From: Comamonadaceae bacterium
GTDB taxonomy: Bacteria; Pseudomonadota; Gammaproteobacteria; Burkholderiales; Burkholderiaceae_C
Direction: 5' to 3'
DNA length: 49,275 nt
Assembly (NCBI GenBank): GCA_030528485.1
Contig: JAUMYU010000009.1
Span: 1 to 49,275, forward strand
Position numbers and translations under genes: made by a program
The notes under the pieces: generated by a model
What the model saw: the letters and a program-made list of their open reading frames with translations, nothing else
Told to the model about the DNA's origin: nothing
Database searches by the model: none
In this document: positions 1 to 7,170 of the stretch, piece after piece
Layout: each line of letters begins with the position of its first letter
Numbering within the stretch: the stretch's first letter is position 1

Positions 1-2
1 AT

Positions 3-677
3 GGCGTGTCGCTCAACCTGGGCGGCACTTCCGAGATTTGCGCCGACTTCGTGCGTGGCGTGCGCGACCTGCTGGCCGAGCTGGGCACCGACCGCTATTC
101 CGACCACCTAGCCGCCAGTGGCGACGCACACCAGCTCTACGACCTGTTTCCCATCCCCTTCACGCTGGGCGAGGCGCGGCGCGTGGCCGAGCGCATCAGC
201 CGTGTGCAAGACCTGCTGGGCCAGCGCATGGCCATCGAAAACAGCAGCTACTACACCAACGTGGGCGAGATGAGCGAGCCGGAATTTCTGATGGAAGTGG
301 TGCGCCGCGCCGACTGCCGCATCCTGCTCGATCTGAACAACATCGACGTCAACCGCAAGAACCACGGCGGCCCCGACCTGGACGCCTACGTGGCGCAGGT
401 GGACCTCTCGCGCGTGAGCTACATGCACGTGGCCGGCCACGAGTTCGACGAACGCTTTGGCATGCACGTGGACACGCACAGCCAGCCCGTGGAGCCGCAC
501 ACCGCGCGCAAGGCGCGCGCGCTGCACGCCGCCCACGGCCTGCCCATCCTGCTGGAGTGGGACAACGACATCCCCGACGCCGCCACGCTCAACCGCGAGC
601 TGGCCAGCCTGCGCCAGCCGCTGCCGGTGGCTGCGCCCCGTGCCATCGCTTGCGAGCGTGCCAAGGAGTTTGCATGA
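3..677 (+). CDS. bufB: DUF692 / BufB-HvfB family protein, 5'-truncated by window edge
   Basis: The frame is open from the first bases, so the true start lies left of the window; about 223 residues are visible. DUF692 proteins (MbnB/BufB/HvfB type) are TIM-barrel, iron-dependent enzymes that modify cysteines of small peptides; in bufferin operons they act on a DUF2282 precursor together with a DUF2063 partner. Visible family hallmarks are MAIENSSYY (a conserved Glu), LLDLNNIDVN (Asp/Asn ligands), MHVAGHEF (His) and ILLEWDNDIP (Glu). The stop overlaps the next start as ATGA, so the two genes are translationally coupled. The precursor gene (bufA) is expected just outside the left edge. The family is clear; the substrate is inferred. 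Confidence 0.88.
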   Translation, partial: GVSLNLGGTSEICADFVRGVRDLLAELGTDRYSDHLAASGDAHQLYDLFPIPFTLGEARRVAERISRVQDLLGQRMAIENSSYYTNVGEMSEPEFLMEVVRRADCRILLDLNNIDVNRKNHGGPDLDAYVAQVDLSRVSYMHVAGHEFDERFGMHVDTHSQPVEPHTARKARALHAAHGLPILLEWDNDIPDAATLNRELASLRQPLPVAAPRAIACERAKEFA

Positions 678-1096
678 ACGCTTTCACCCAACCGTTTTTG
701 TTGCAGGAGCCTGAGCCACCTGCCGGGCGCGCATCCCCAACCCGGAAAGCGCAAACCAGCAGTGCTGCCAATGCCGCCGCCAGCGCCGTCCTCAAGCTCG
801 CCAGCCATGACAGCATCGACGCCAGCACCGCCGCCTTTTACGACTACGTGCGCGGCCGCACCGACGAAGTGCCGCCGGGCTACACCGAGGCGGGCCTGCG
901 CGTGTACCGCTACCTCGTCTATTTGGGCGCCAGCCAGATGGTCGAGGCCCACCACCCCCAATTGCGCGAATTGCTGGGCGAGGCGCAATGGCGCCCCCTG
1001 ATCGAAGCCTTTGTGCGCGATTCACAATGGCAATCGAATTTTTATGAAGACCTCAACGATGCATTCACCGACTTTCTCGCCCGCGCCAGCCAGTGA
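674..1096 (+). CDS. bufC: DUF2063 / BufC-HvfC-like partner protein, short form
   Basis: 140 residues, starting at an ATG that overlaps the stop of the DUF692 gene by 4 nt. Residues 1-50 are low-complexity Ala/Ser/Pro. From about residue 60 the pattern RVYRYLVYLGASQMVEAHHP, then LRELLG, then the FYEDLNDAFTDFLA tail fits the N-terminal DUF2063 domain, which binds the DUF692 enzyme and helps present the precursor peptide. Family members are usually about 250 residues with a second domain; here only the first domain is present, so this is either a short variant or a truncated gene. The following 290 bases look like decayed coding sequence, which favours truncation. Confidence 0.7.
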   Translation: MNAFTQPFLLQEPEPPAGRASPTRKAQTSSAANAAASAVLKLASHDSIDASTAAFYDYVRGRTDEVPPGYTEAGLRVYRYLVYLGASQMVEAHHPQLRELLGEAQWRPLIEAFVRDSQWQSNFYEDLNDAFTDFLARASQ

Positions 1097-1388
1097 TGTG
1101 CCAGCCTGCGTCGCCTGCTGCAAGACGCAGGACCTGCCGGGCCTGCGCCTGTGAGCTGGGCAGGAATTCATCCGCGCCGGGCTGACCAAGCTGCAAACAC
1201 CGGGCATTGCGATTTGGGCTGGACCGGCTGAAACCAGATCGACACCGACGAGGGCCAGGGCTTCAAGGTGCCGCTGCTGCTGTTTGCCGTGCTGACCCAG
1301 GGCGCTGGCCGCCGGATCGGCTGCTGCGCCGTGGCCGTTGCAGACCTTGGGTGAGCCTCAAGGTGGGTCTTGGGTGAATGAGGTTTTT
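1097..1388 (+). other. Gene-free stretch resembling decayed coding sequence
   Basis: GC-rich DNA between the DUF2063 gene and the first AT-rich repeat. On the plus strand each frame is broken by stops, but open pieces remain, for example one near 1161-1245 reading EFIRAGLTKLQTPGIAIW and one near 1230-1352 reading GFKVPLLLFAVLTQGAGRR. There is no start codon with a ribosome binding site. I do not recognise either piece. It may be the remains of the distal part of the bufferin operon. Confidence 0.35.
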
Positions 1389-1462
1389 TACAATTCAATG
1401 GAAAAAATTATTGCTTTTTTAGCATGGTAGTCATGAAGATATTTTTTCTTTGATATGTAATT
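1389..1462 (+). repeat. AT-rich palindromic intergenic repeat, copy 1
   Basis: Left arm ATTCAATGGAAAAA and right arm TTTTTTCTTTGATATGTAA surround a core containing TTTTTAGCATGGTAG. The copy lies between the decayed buf region and the sigma factor gene. Fourteen further copies follow in the window. Confidence 0.6.
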
Positions 1463-1603
1463 TAAGATGATGACATCCAGTCCCAATCCCCGCAAAGCAA
1501 GTGCGGCGCAGGAGCAAGCCATGCAGACAGAGGAAGGGTTGGCATGACCAGTGCCGCCACAGCGACCCGCCGCCCGGATCGCGCGCACTATCATCGCCGC
1601 CCT

Positions 1604-2218
1604 ATGACTGCTCATCCCCCTTCCCAGCCCGCGGCGCTGGATGTGCAAGCCCTGGCCGATGCCTGGCGCCAGCCCATGCTGCGCTTTGCCTTGTTGCACC
1701 TGCAACCGCCGGAAGAAGCCGAAGACGCCGTGCAAGACGCCTTGCTCGCCCTGCTGGGCGCCCAGCCCGCCGCGCTCACGCAGGGCGATCCGCGCCGCTA
1801 CCTGTTTGGCATCCTCAAACACAAAATCACCGACCGCCTGCGCAGCAAATACCGCCCCGAGGTGGGCTATCAGGAAGCCTTTGAAGACGAGCTGGACAAT
1901 GTGCTGTTTGATGAGCACGCCCATTGGCATGAAGGCGCGGCGCCAGCCCTGTGGAACAGCCCCGAAGGCCAGTTGCAAAGCCAGCAGTTTCTGGCCGTGG
2001 TCGATGCCTGCGTGCATCGCCTGCCAGCCAAAATCGCGCGCGTTTTCAGCATGAAAGCACTGCTTGAATGCGAGGCTGCCGAAGTCTGCGAAACCCTGGG
2101 CCTGAGCCGCGCCGATTACTGGCAGTGCATGAGCCGTGCGCGCAAGCAGTTGCAGCTTTGCCTGAGCCAGCACTGGTTCGAACAATCCCCACCGCAGCAG
2201 AAAGGCCGCCGACCATGA
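1604..2218 (+). CDS. ECF-family RNA polymerase sigma factor
   Basis: 204 residues from the ATG at 1604; an in-frame ATG at 1544 would add 20 poorly conserved residues. A sigma-2 region (MLRFALLHLQPPEEAEDAVQ, then RRYLFGILKHKITDRLR) is followed by a sigma-4 helix-turn-helix near the C-terminus (ECEAAEVCETLGLSRADYW, then MSRARKQL). It overlaps the zinc-finger anti-sigma gene by 4 nt (ATGA). Sigma/anti-sigma pairs of this kind sit beside DUF692-DUF2063 operons in other proteobacteria such as Neisseria and control them in response to metal or thiol stress. By context this one likely controls the adjacent buf operon, though an AT-rich repeat and decayed DNA separate them. Confidence 0.88.
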   Translation: MTAHPPSQPAALDVQALADAWRQPMLRFALLHLQPPEEAEDAVQDALLALLGAQPAALTQGDPRRYLFGILKHKITDRLRSKYRPEVGYQEAFEDELDNVLFDEHAHWHEGAAPALWNSPEGQLQSQQFLAVVDACVHRLPAKIARVFSMKALLECEAAEVCETLGLSRADYWQCMSRARKQLQLCLSQHWFEQSPPQQKGRRP

Positions 2219-2430
2219 AGTGCGCGCAATACATTTTCAAGCTCACCTCCGGCCAGTTGGAGCAGGCCAGCGCCAGCGAACGCATGGAAGCGGCCTTGCA
2301 CCGCCTGATGTGCCGCCATTGCCGCGACTTCACTCGCAATGATGCGGCATTGGATGCCATCCTGGGCGCGTACAAAAGCCAATTGCAACAGCCGCAACCG
2401 CCGCCGTCTTCATCCCCATCCAGGGAGTGA
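2215..2430 (+). CDS. Small zinc-finger anti-sigma factor (ZAS type)
   Basis: 71 residues, start ATG overlapping the sigma factor stop. It carries the zinc-binding anti-sigma signature: Cys3, then H29-x3-C33-x2-C36 (HRLMCRHC). The protein is only the cytoplasmic ZAS-like domain with a Gln/Pro/Ser tail and has no membrane segment. That points to a soluble thiol- or metal-sensing anti-sigma factor that would bind the upstream sigma factor and release it when the zinc site is oxidised or displaced. The role is inferred from the motif and coupling. Confidence 0.75.
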   Translation: MKCAQYIFKLTSGQLEQASASERMEAALHRLMCRHCRDFTRNDAALDAILGAYKSQLQQPQPPPSSSPSRE

Positions 2431-2496
2431 GGGGCAAGAAAGCCATTTATGGGCTATGCCTTGGCCTGTTGCTCTCAAGAAGCCATGAAAACGCGC

Positions 2497-2524
2497 AAAA
2501 AAGAAGCCGCCCGAAGGCGGCTTT
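2497..2524 (-). terminator. Rho-independent terminator of tRNA-Leu
   Basis: Read on the minus strand, a 7-bp AGCCGCC/GGCGGCT stem with a tetraloop is followed by a T-run (A-run at 2497-2502 on plus). It lies about 40 nt past the 3' end of the tRNA-Leu gene. Confidence 0.75.
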
Positions 2525-2564
2525 CCCTAATAGGAATTTCCATTTTGCGTGGAAATTCAATGGA

Positions 2565-2649
2565 TGGTGCCGGAGGCCGGAATCGAACCGGCACGCCTCG
2601 CGGCGGCGGATTTTGAGTCCGCTGCGTCTACCAATTTCACCACTCCGGC
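2565..2649 (-). tRNA. tRNA-Leu(CAA)
   Basis: 85-nt class II tRNA with encoded CCA at 2565-2567. Acceptor stem GCCGGAG pairs with CTCCGGC. The anticodon loop CTCAAAA sits on a GCGGA/TCCGC stem, giving anticodon CAA (reads UUG). The T-loop GGTTCGATTCC and a long variable arm are present. Confidence 0.96.
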
Positions 2650-2686
2650 AGGAATGCGAAGCCGGCATTATGGCACATTACAGCGC

Positions 2687-3589
2687 ATGAAATTCCAAAC
2701 TATTGAAAATATTGTGGGCCGCACGCCATTGGTGGCTTTGCAGCGGATCGACGCCGATGTGTGCCGGCAGCGCGGCAATGTGTTGCTGGCGAAGCTGGAA
2801 GGGCATAACCCGGCTGGCTCGGTCAAGGATCGGCCCGCGCTATCGATGATTGCCCGCGCGCAGGAGCGCGGTTTGATTCGCCCGGGGGATACCTTGATTG
2901 AGCCGACATCCGGCAACACGGGGATTGCCTTGGCGATGGCGGCGGCCATCAAAGGCTATCGCATGGTGCTGGTGATGCCGGAGGATTTATCGATTGAGCG
3001 CGCGCAGACGATGAAGGCGTTTGGCGCCCAGTTGGTTCTTACCCCCAAGAGCGGAGGCATTGAGGCGGCGCGCGATGTGGCGCAGGCGATGGTGGCGCAA
3101 GGCAAAGGGGTGATGCTCAACCAGTTCGCCAACGCGGATAACCCGCGCATCCATTACGAAACAACGGGGCCGGAGCTTTGGGAGCAAACCCACGGGCGCA
3201 TCACGCATTTCGTCAGCGCGATGGGCACTACGGGCACCATCATGGGCGTGTCGCGTTTTTTGAAGGAAAAAAATGCGGCTGTGCGCGTCATCGGCGCGCA
3301 GCCGGGGCCAAACTCGCGCATTCCGGGCATTCGCAAGTGGCCCGAGGCCTACCAGCCAGCCATTTACGAGCCTGAGCGCGTCGATGAGCTGGTACCCGTC
3401 GATCAAGAGGATGCCGAGCAGGCATGCCGACGCCTGGCGTGCGAGGAGGGCATTTTTGGCGGCATCTCCTCTGGCGGCGCGTTGTGGGTGGCCTTGCAGA
3501 TCAATGCCCAGGTGCGCAATGCCGTCATCGCGTTTGTCGTATGTGACCGCGGTGATCGTTATCTCTCCACCGGGGTGTTTCCCGCCTGA
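2687..3589 (+). CDS. cysM: Cysteine synthase B (O-acetylserine sulfhydrylase CysM)
   Basis: 300 residues, close to E. coli CysM (303). The ATG at 2687 gives the canonical N-terminus MKFQTIENIVGRTPLV; an upstream extension would run through the tRNA. It is a PLP fold-type II enzyme that makes cysteine (or S-sulfocysteine, from thiosulfate) from O-acetylserine. The PLP lysine is K47 in NPAGSVKDR, the substrate loop is EPTSGNTGI, and the phosphate-binding loop is AMGTTGTIMG. The C-terminal VVCDRGDRYLS block is typical of CysM rather than CysK. The next gene, 14 nt downstream, carries a sulfur-transfer TusA domain, which suggests a shared role in sulfur metabolism. Confidence 0.95.
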   Translation: MKFQTIENIVGRTPLVALQRIDADVCRQRGNVLLAKLEGHNPAGSVKDRPALSMIARAQERGLIRPGDTLIEPTSGNTGIALAMAAAIKGYRMVLVMPEDLSIERAQTMKAFGAQLVLTPKSGGIEAARDVAQAMVAQGKGVMLNQFANADNPRIHYETTGPELWEQTHGRITHFVSAMGTTGTIMGVSRFLKEKNAAVRVIGAQPGPNSRIPGIRKWPEAYQPAIYEPERVDELVPVDQEDAEQACRRLACEEGIFGGISSGGALWVALQINAQVRNAVIAFVVCDRGDRYLSTGVFPA

Positions 3590-3603
3590 TTTCTGACTCA
3601 ACC

Positions 3604-4512
3604 ATGCAACATTACGAAGTTCGCTATTGCACCCATTGCGCCAGCGCCCTGGCCTGGATTGAAATGCAAGAGGATGGTGGCGCGAAGCAACGCCTGCGCT
3701 GCCCCGCCTGCGGGTGGACGCACTGGAACAACCCCACGCCGGTGCTGGCGGCGATTGTGGAGCTGGACGGAAAAATCCTGCTGGCGCGCAACGCGCTTTG
3801 GAAGGATCGTTTTTTCGGCCTGATTACCGGCTTCATGGAGGCGGGCGAAACGCCCGAAGAAGGCATTGCACGCGAGGTGCTGGAGGAAACGGGCCTGGAG
3901 GCGCTCAGCGCCACGCTGGTGGATGTTTCCGATTTCCAGCGCAAAAACCAAGTGCTGATTGCCTACCATGTGCTGGCGCGCGGCCAGGTGCGGCTTTCGC
4001 CCGAGCTGTCGGAATACCAACTGGTGGAGCCTGCGCATGCGCAGGCGTGGAATACGGGCACGGGTAAAGCGTTTCAGAAATGGCTGCGCGCGCAAGGCTA
4101 TGAGCCGGAGGTGTTCGATCGCTACGCGCGCCTGGTGGCCGAGGCGGAGGCGGCGGGCGAGCATGGCGCAATCACCGCACAACCACTAGTCCCCCCGTCT
4201 GGCCCGTCCGGAGAGCAAGGCACGGCGGCGCTGCCAAGCGGGGAGGGCGGCGTGAGTGATAGGCGTGATATGGGGGACGTGGGCGCTGTGGCGCAAGAAG
4301 TGGATGCCAAGGGCCTGCGCTGCCCGCAACCGATCTTGCGCGCCAAGAAGGCCCTGGCTGGGCTGCAAAGCGGCCAGTTGCTGCGCGTGTTGGCGACCGA
4401 TGCCGGCTCTTTGCAAGACTTTGCTGCCTTTGCCAAGCAAACGGGCAACGCCTTGGTGGCGCAGCACACGGATGCCGAAGGCACGCACCATTTCGTGTTG
4501 CGCAGGCGTTGA
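3604..4512 (+). CDS. Zinc-ribbon Nudix hydrolase fused to a TusA-type sulfurtransferase domain
   Basis: 302 residues with three parts. Residues 9-36 form a zinc ribbon (C9-x2-C12, C33-x2-C36), as in NudC-type NADH pyrophosphatases. Residues 45-170 are a Nudix domain with an exact Nudix box at 76-98 (G-x5-E-x7-REVLEETGL). Residues 190-230 are a Pro/Gly/Ser linker. Residues 232-302 are a complete TusA/SirA domain with the sulfur-accepting motif GLRCPQP, Cys240. The gene follows cysM by 14 nt. A GTG at 4252 (V217), preceded by GGGAGGG at 4241-4247, could start a separate TusA product. The fusion is seen directly; the natural substrate is unknown. Confidence 0.85.
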   Translation: MQHYEVRYCTHCASALAWIEMQEDGGAKQRLRCPACGWTHWNNPTPVLAAIVELDGKILLARNALWKDRFFGLITGFMEAGETPEEGIAREVLEETGLEALSATLVDVSDFQRKNQVLIAYHVLARGQVRLSPELSEYQLVEPAHAQAWNTGTGKAFQKWLRAQGYEPEVFDRYARLVAEAEAAGEHGAITAQPLVPPSGPSGEQGTAALPSGEGGVSDRRDMGDVGAVAQEVDAKGLRCPQPILRAKKALAGLQSGQLLRVLATDAGSLQDFAAFAKQTGNALVAQHTDAEGTHHFVLRRR

Positions 4513-4585
4513 GGCGCGCCCTGAAATGCCTGATTCCAAACCTGCTCCAAAGTCTTGGTGTGGTTGTTCTGGATTTGGGTTATTT

Positions 4586-4656
4586 CTAAATCAAAATATT
4601 TTTTGCTTTATACGTATCTTGCCGAAACATGGCGGTTTCTTTTCCTATTGAATGAG
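4586..4656 (-). repeat. AT-rich palindromic intergenic repeat, copy 2
   Basis: Left arm TAAATCAAAATATT, right arm TTTCCTATTGAATGA. The core, read on the minus strand, contains TTTCGGCAAGATACG. It lies between the convergent Nudix-TusA gene and the PaaK-like gene. Confidence 0.6.
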
Positions 4657-4665
4657 AATTTTCAA

Positions 4666-4710
4666 GAAAAAAAGCGTGCCGCCCAGTCTGAACGAGCAGG
4701 GCGGCACGCT
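4666..4710 (-). terminator. Rho-independent terminator of the liv-type operon
   Basis: A perfect 12-bp stem AGCGTGCCGCCC/GGGCGGCACGCT with a 14-nt loop is followed on the minus strand by TTTTTTCTTG. It lies 84 nt past the stop of the last operon gene. Confidence 0.85.
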
Positions 4711-4793
4711 GTTTGGCAAAGGCGCTGAATGCGGCTGGAATAGACGCTGAAGCCTTCTTCCCAGGGGTTTGCTGCGTGTTCTTTTTGATTTGT

Positions 4794-6059
4794 TTATTGA
4801 TAGCTGCGCGCGTCTTCGATGACTTTGCCGTCGTTGGGCAGGCTGCCGGGGGGGAGCAATTCCACCTCGCCGCGCAGTTTGGTGACTTCGCGGATGGCGT
4901 CGGCGATTTGATTGGCCAGGCCCGCAGCCACTTCCGTGCTTTCGACTTGGAGCACCATGTGGTCGTTGGCCATTTCGCCGCTGACAACCAGGCGCGCCTT
5001 GCCCACTTGCGGGAAGCGTTTGATGATTTCCGCCACTTGGGCGGGGTGGACGAACATGCCGCGCACTTTGGTGGTTTGGTCGGCGCGGCCCATCCAGCCT
5101 TTGATGCGGGTGTTGGTGCGGCCCGTGGGGCACTGGCCGGGCAGCACAGCGGAGAGATCACCCGTGCCAAAGCGGATAAGGGGGTAATCCGTGTTGAAGG
5201 TGGTGACGACGAGTTCGCCCACTTCGCCTTCAGCCACCGGCTCTCCCGTGCCGGGGCGCACGATTTCCACCAGTACGTTTTCGTCCAGCACCAGGCCTTC
5301 GCGGGCGCTGGTTTCGTAGGCAATCAGGCCCAGATCGGCGGTGGCATAGCACTGGTAGGCGGCGATGCCGCGCTGGGCGAACCAGTCGCGCAGCGAAGGC
5401 GGGAAGGCTTCGCCCGAAACCAGGGCTTTGCGCAGGCTGGAGACGTCGAGCTTGAGTTCCTGCGCTTTTTCGATGATGAGTTTGAGGAAGCTGGGCGTGC
5501 CCGAATAGCCGGCAGGGCGCAGCTCGGCCATGGCCTGGGCTTGCTGCTCAGTCTGGCCGGTGCCACCGGGAAATACGGTGCAGCCCAGGGCGTGGGCGCC
5601 GGTTTCCATCATGGAGCCGGCGGGGGTGAAGTGGTAGCTGAAGCCGTTGTGGATGAGTTCGCCTGCGGCAAAGCCCGCCGCGCGCAAGGCGCGGGCCATG
5701 CGCCAGTAGTCGGCGCGTGCGCCTTCGGGTTCGTAAATGGGGCCGGGGCTGGAGAAGATGCGGGGCATGGCCGCGCCAAAGCCGATGGCGGCAAAACCGC
5801 CAAAGACTTGGCCGGAATCTTGCGGCGCGGCGGCGCGGCGGGCTTTTTGGCGCTCCAGCAGCTCGTATTTGCGGGTGACGGGCAGGGCGGCGAGCGCGGC
5901 GCGGTTAGTGATGGATGAGGCATCCACGCCCTGGAGGATTTCGGCAAAGGCGCTGGCATTGGCCTGGGCGTGGGCAATTTGCGCGGGCAGGGCGGCCAGC
6001 AGGGCAGCTTCGCGCGCCTCGGGGCTGCGCGTTTCCAGTGCGTCAAGGGTGGTGCTCAT
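4794..6059 (-). CDS. PaaK-like (phenylacetate-CoA ligase family) protein with altered P-loop
   Basis: 421 residues, the usual length for PaaK-type adenylate-forming enzymes. C-terminal landmarks are present: YATADLGLIAYE, LIRFGTGDLS, RIKGWMGRADQTTKVRGMFV and the final GKVIED. Where PaaK enzymes carry the ATP-binding SSGTTGKPT loop, this protein has FSSPGPIYEPEG. Ligase activity is therefore uncertain; it may be an atypical ligase or a binding protein. It is the last gene of a seven-gene minus-strand operon with an acyl-CoA ligase and a Liv-type ABC transporter, so it probably acts on the imported carboxylic acid. The substrate (aromatic, fatty or other) cannot be read from sequence. Confidence 0.8.
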   Translation of the reverse strand: MSTTLDALETRSPEAREAALLAALPAQIAHAQANASAFAEILQGVDASSITNRAALAALPVTRKYELLERQKARRAAAPQDSGQVFGGFAAIGFGAAMPRIFSSPGPIYEPEGARADYWRMARALRAAGFAAGELIHNGFSYHFTPAGSMMETGAHALGCTVFPGGTGQTEQQAQAMAELRPAGYSGTPSFLKLIIEKAQELKLDVSSLRKALVSGEAFPPSLRDWFAQRGIAAYQCYATADLGLIAYETSAREGLVLDENVLVEIVRPGTGEPVAEGEVGELVVTTFNTDYPLIRFGTGDLSAVLPGQCPTGRTNTRIKGWMGRADQTTKVRGMFVHPAQVAEIIKRFPQVGKARLVVSGEMANDHMVLQVESTEVAAGLANQIADAIREVTKLRGEVELLPPGSLPNDGKVIEDARSYQ

Positions 6060-6209
6060 GGTTGTCTCCTGTAATGGTGATCCTGGCGTGCACCGCTGGG
6101 GGCAGCGGCGACGGCCTTTGGGACACTTTCTTGGATTTTCTGGTGATGCAAAACGGGGGCGAACTGCGCGCAGGCCCGCAGCGGGGCGCAGTCGCCAAGA
6201 GGGATGGGA

Positions 6210-7022
6210 TCAAGCCAGCCAACGCTTGCGGCGCTTGTAACTTTTGATTTCGCGGAAGCTCTTGCGGCCTTCGCCGCCAACGCCAAGGTAGAACTCCTTC
6301 ACGTCGGAGTTGTCGGCCAGCTCGCGCGCAGGACCGTCCATCACGATGCGCCCCGATTCCATGATGTAGCCGTAGTCGGCGTACTTCAGGGCCATGTTGG
6401 TGTTTTGCTCGGCCAGCAGGAAGGTGACTTTTTCCTTGGTGTTGAGGTCTTTGACGATATGAAAGACTTCTTCCACGATTTGCGGCGCCAGGCCCATGGA
6501 GGGTTCATCGAGCAAAACGATGGAGGGGTTGGTCATCAGCGCGCGGCCGATAGCGCACATTTGCTGCTCGCCGCCAGAGGTGTAGGCGGCCTGGCTGGTG
6601 CGCCGCGTTTTCAGGCGGGGGAAATAGTTATAGACCTTCTCCAGATTGCGGGCGATTTCGGCCTTGTCGGTGCGGGTGTAAGCGCCGGTGAGCAGGTTTT
6701 CTTCAATGGTCAAGTGGGCAAAGCAGTGGCGACCTTCCATGACTTGCACCACGCCGCGATTGACCAGATCGGCAGGGGAGAGGTTTTCGATGCGTTCGCC
6801 GCGCAGCTCGATACTGCCTTTGGTGACTTCGCCGCGCTCGGCCTTGAGCAGGTTGGAGATGGCGCGCAATGTGGTGGTTTTGCCTGCGCCGTTGCCGCCC
6901 ATGAGCGCGACGATGCTGCCTTCGGGCAGGGTCAGCGACACGCCTTTGAGCACCAGGATGACGTGGTTGTAAATGACTTCAATGCCGTTGACGCTGAGGA
7001 TGGTGTTGGATTCTTGGCTCAT
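6210..7022 (-). CDS. livF: ABC transporter ATPase, LivF type
   Basis: 270 residues. Walker A is GGNGAGKTT, Walker B is SIVLLDEPS followed by MGLAPQIVEEVF, a LivF hallmark. The ABC signature reads TSGGEQQM instead of LSGGEQQM. A basic tail (KSYKRRKRWLA) ends the protein. It powers branched-chain amino acid or carboxylate uptake (HAAT family) with LivG and the LivHM pore. A GC-rich hairpin separates it from the receptor gene upstream. The substrate is unlikely to be leucine, given the two acyl-activating enzymes in the operon. Confidence 0.9.
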   Translation of the reverse strand: MSQESNTILSVNGIEVIYNHVILVLKGVSLTLPEGSIVALMGGNGAGKTTTLRAISNLLKAERGEVTKGSIELRGERIENLSPADLVNRGVVQVMEGRHCFAHLTIEENLLTGAYTRTDKAEIARNLEKVYNYFPRLKTRRTSQAAYTSGGEQQMCAIGRALMTNPSIVLLDEPSMGLAPQIVEEVFHIVKDLNTKEKVTFLLAEQNTNMALKYADYGYIMESGRIVMDGPARELADNSDVKEFYLGVGGEGRKSFREIKSYKRRKRWLA

Positions 7023-7102
7023 GGTGCGAGCTCCTGGAATGGAGGTCTGAAATGCTGGGGGTGAGGGGCGGGCTTGCTGGTGTGCCCACCGTCAAACCGG
7101 GT

Positions 7103-7137
7103 GCGCGGCTGCCGACGCCCGGTGGGGGCAGCCGCGC
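7103..7137 (-). promoter_or_regulatory. Intercistronic GC-rich hairpin between receptor gene and livF
   Basis: An 11-bp perfect stem, GCGCGGCTGCC paired with GGCAGCCGCGC, with a 13-nt loop and no T-run. It lies 33 nt past the receptor stop. Hairpins here often protect the receptor mRNA from 3' decay and lower expression of the distal genes; that role is inferred from position. Confidence 0.45.
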
Positions 7138-7170
7138 CAAGCCCTGAGGCAGGGCTTGTTCGTTCACGCC

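Noticed and set aside
4713..5918. 401-residue open frame on the plus strand opposite the PaaK-like gene
   Set aside because: It is an antisense shadow: no family motifs, His/Gly/Ala-rich composition typical of reversed GC-rich coding sequence, and the minus-strand gene is clearly real. Similar long antisense frames opposite livM-livG, the acyl-CoA ligase, the heme receptor and the BMP operon were rejected for the same reason.
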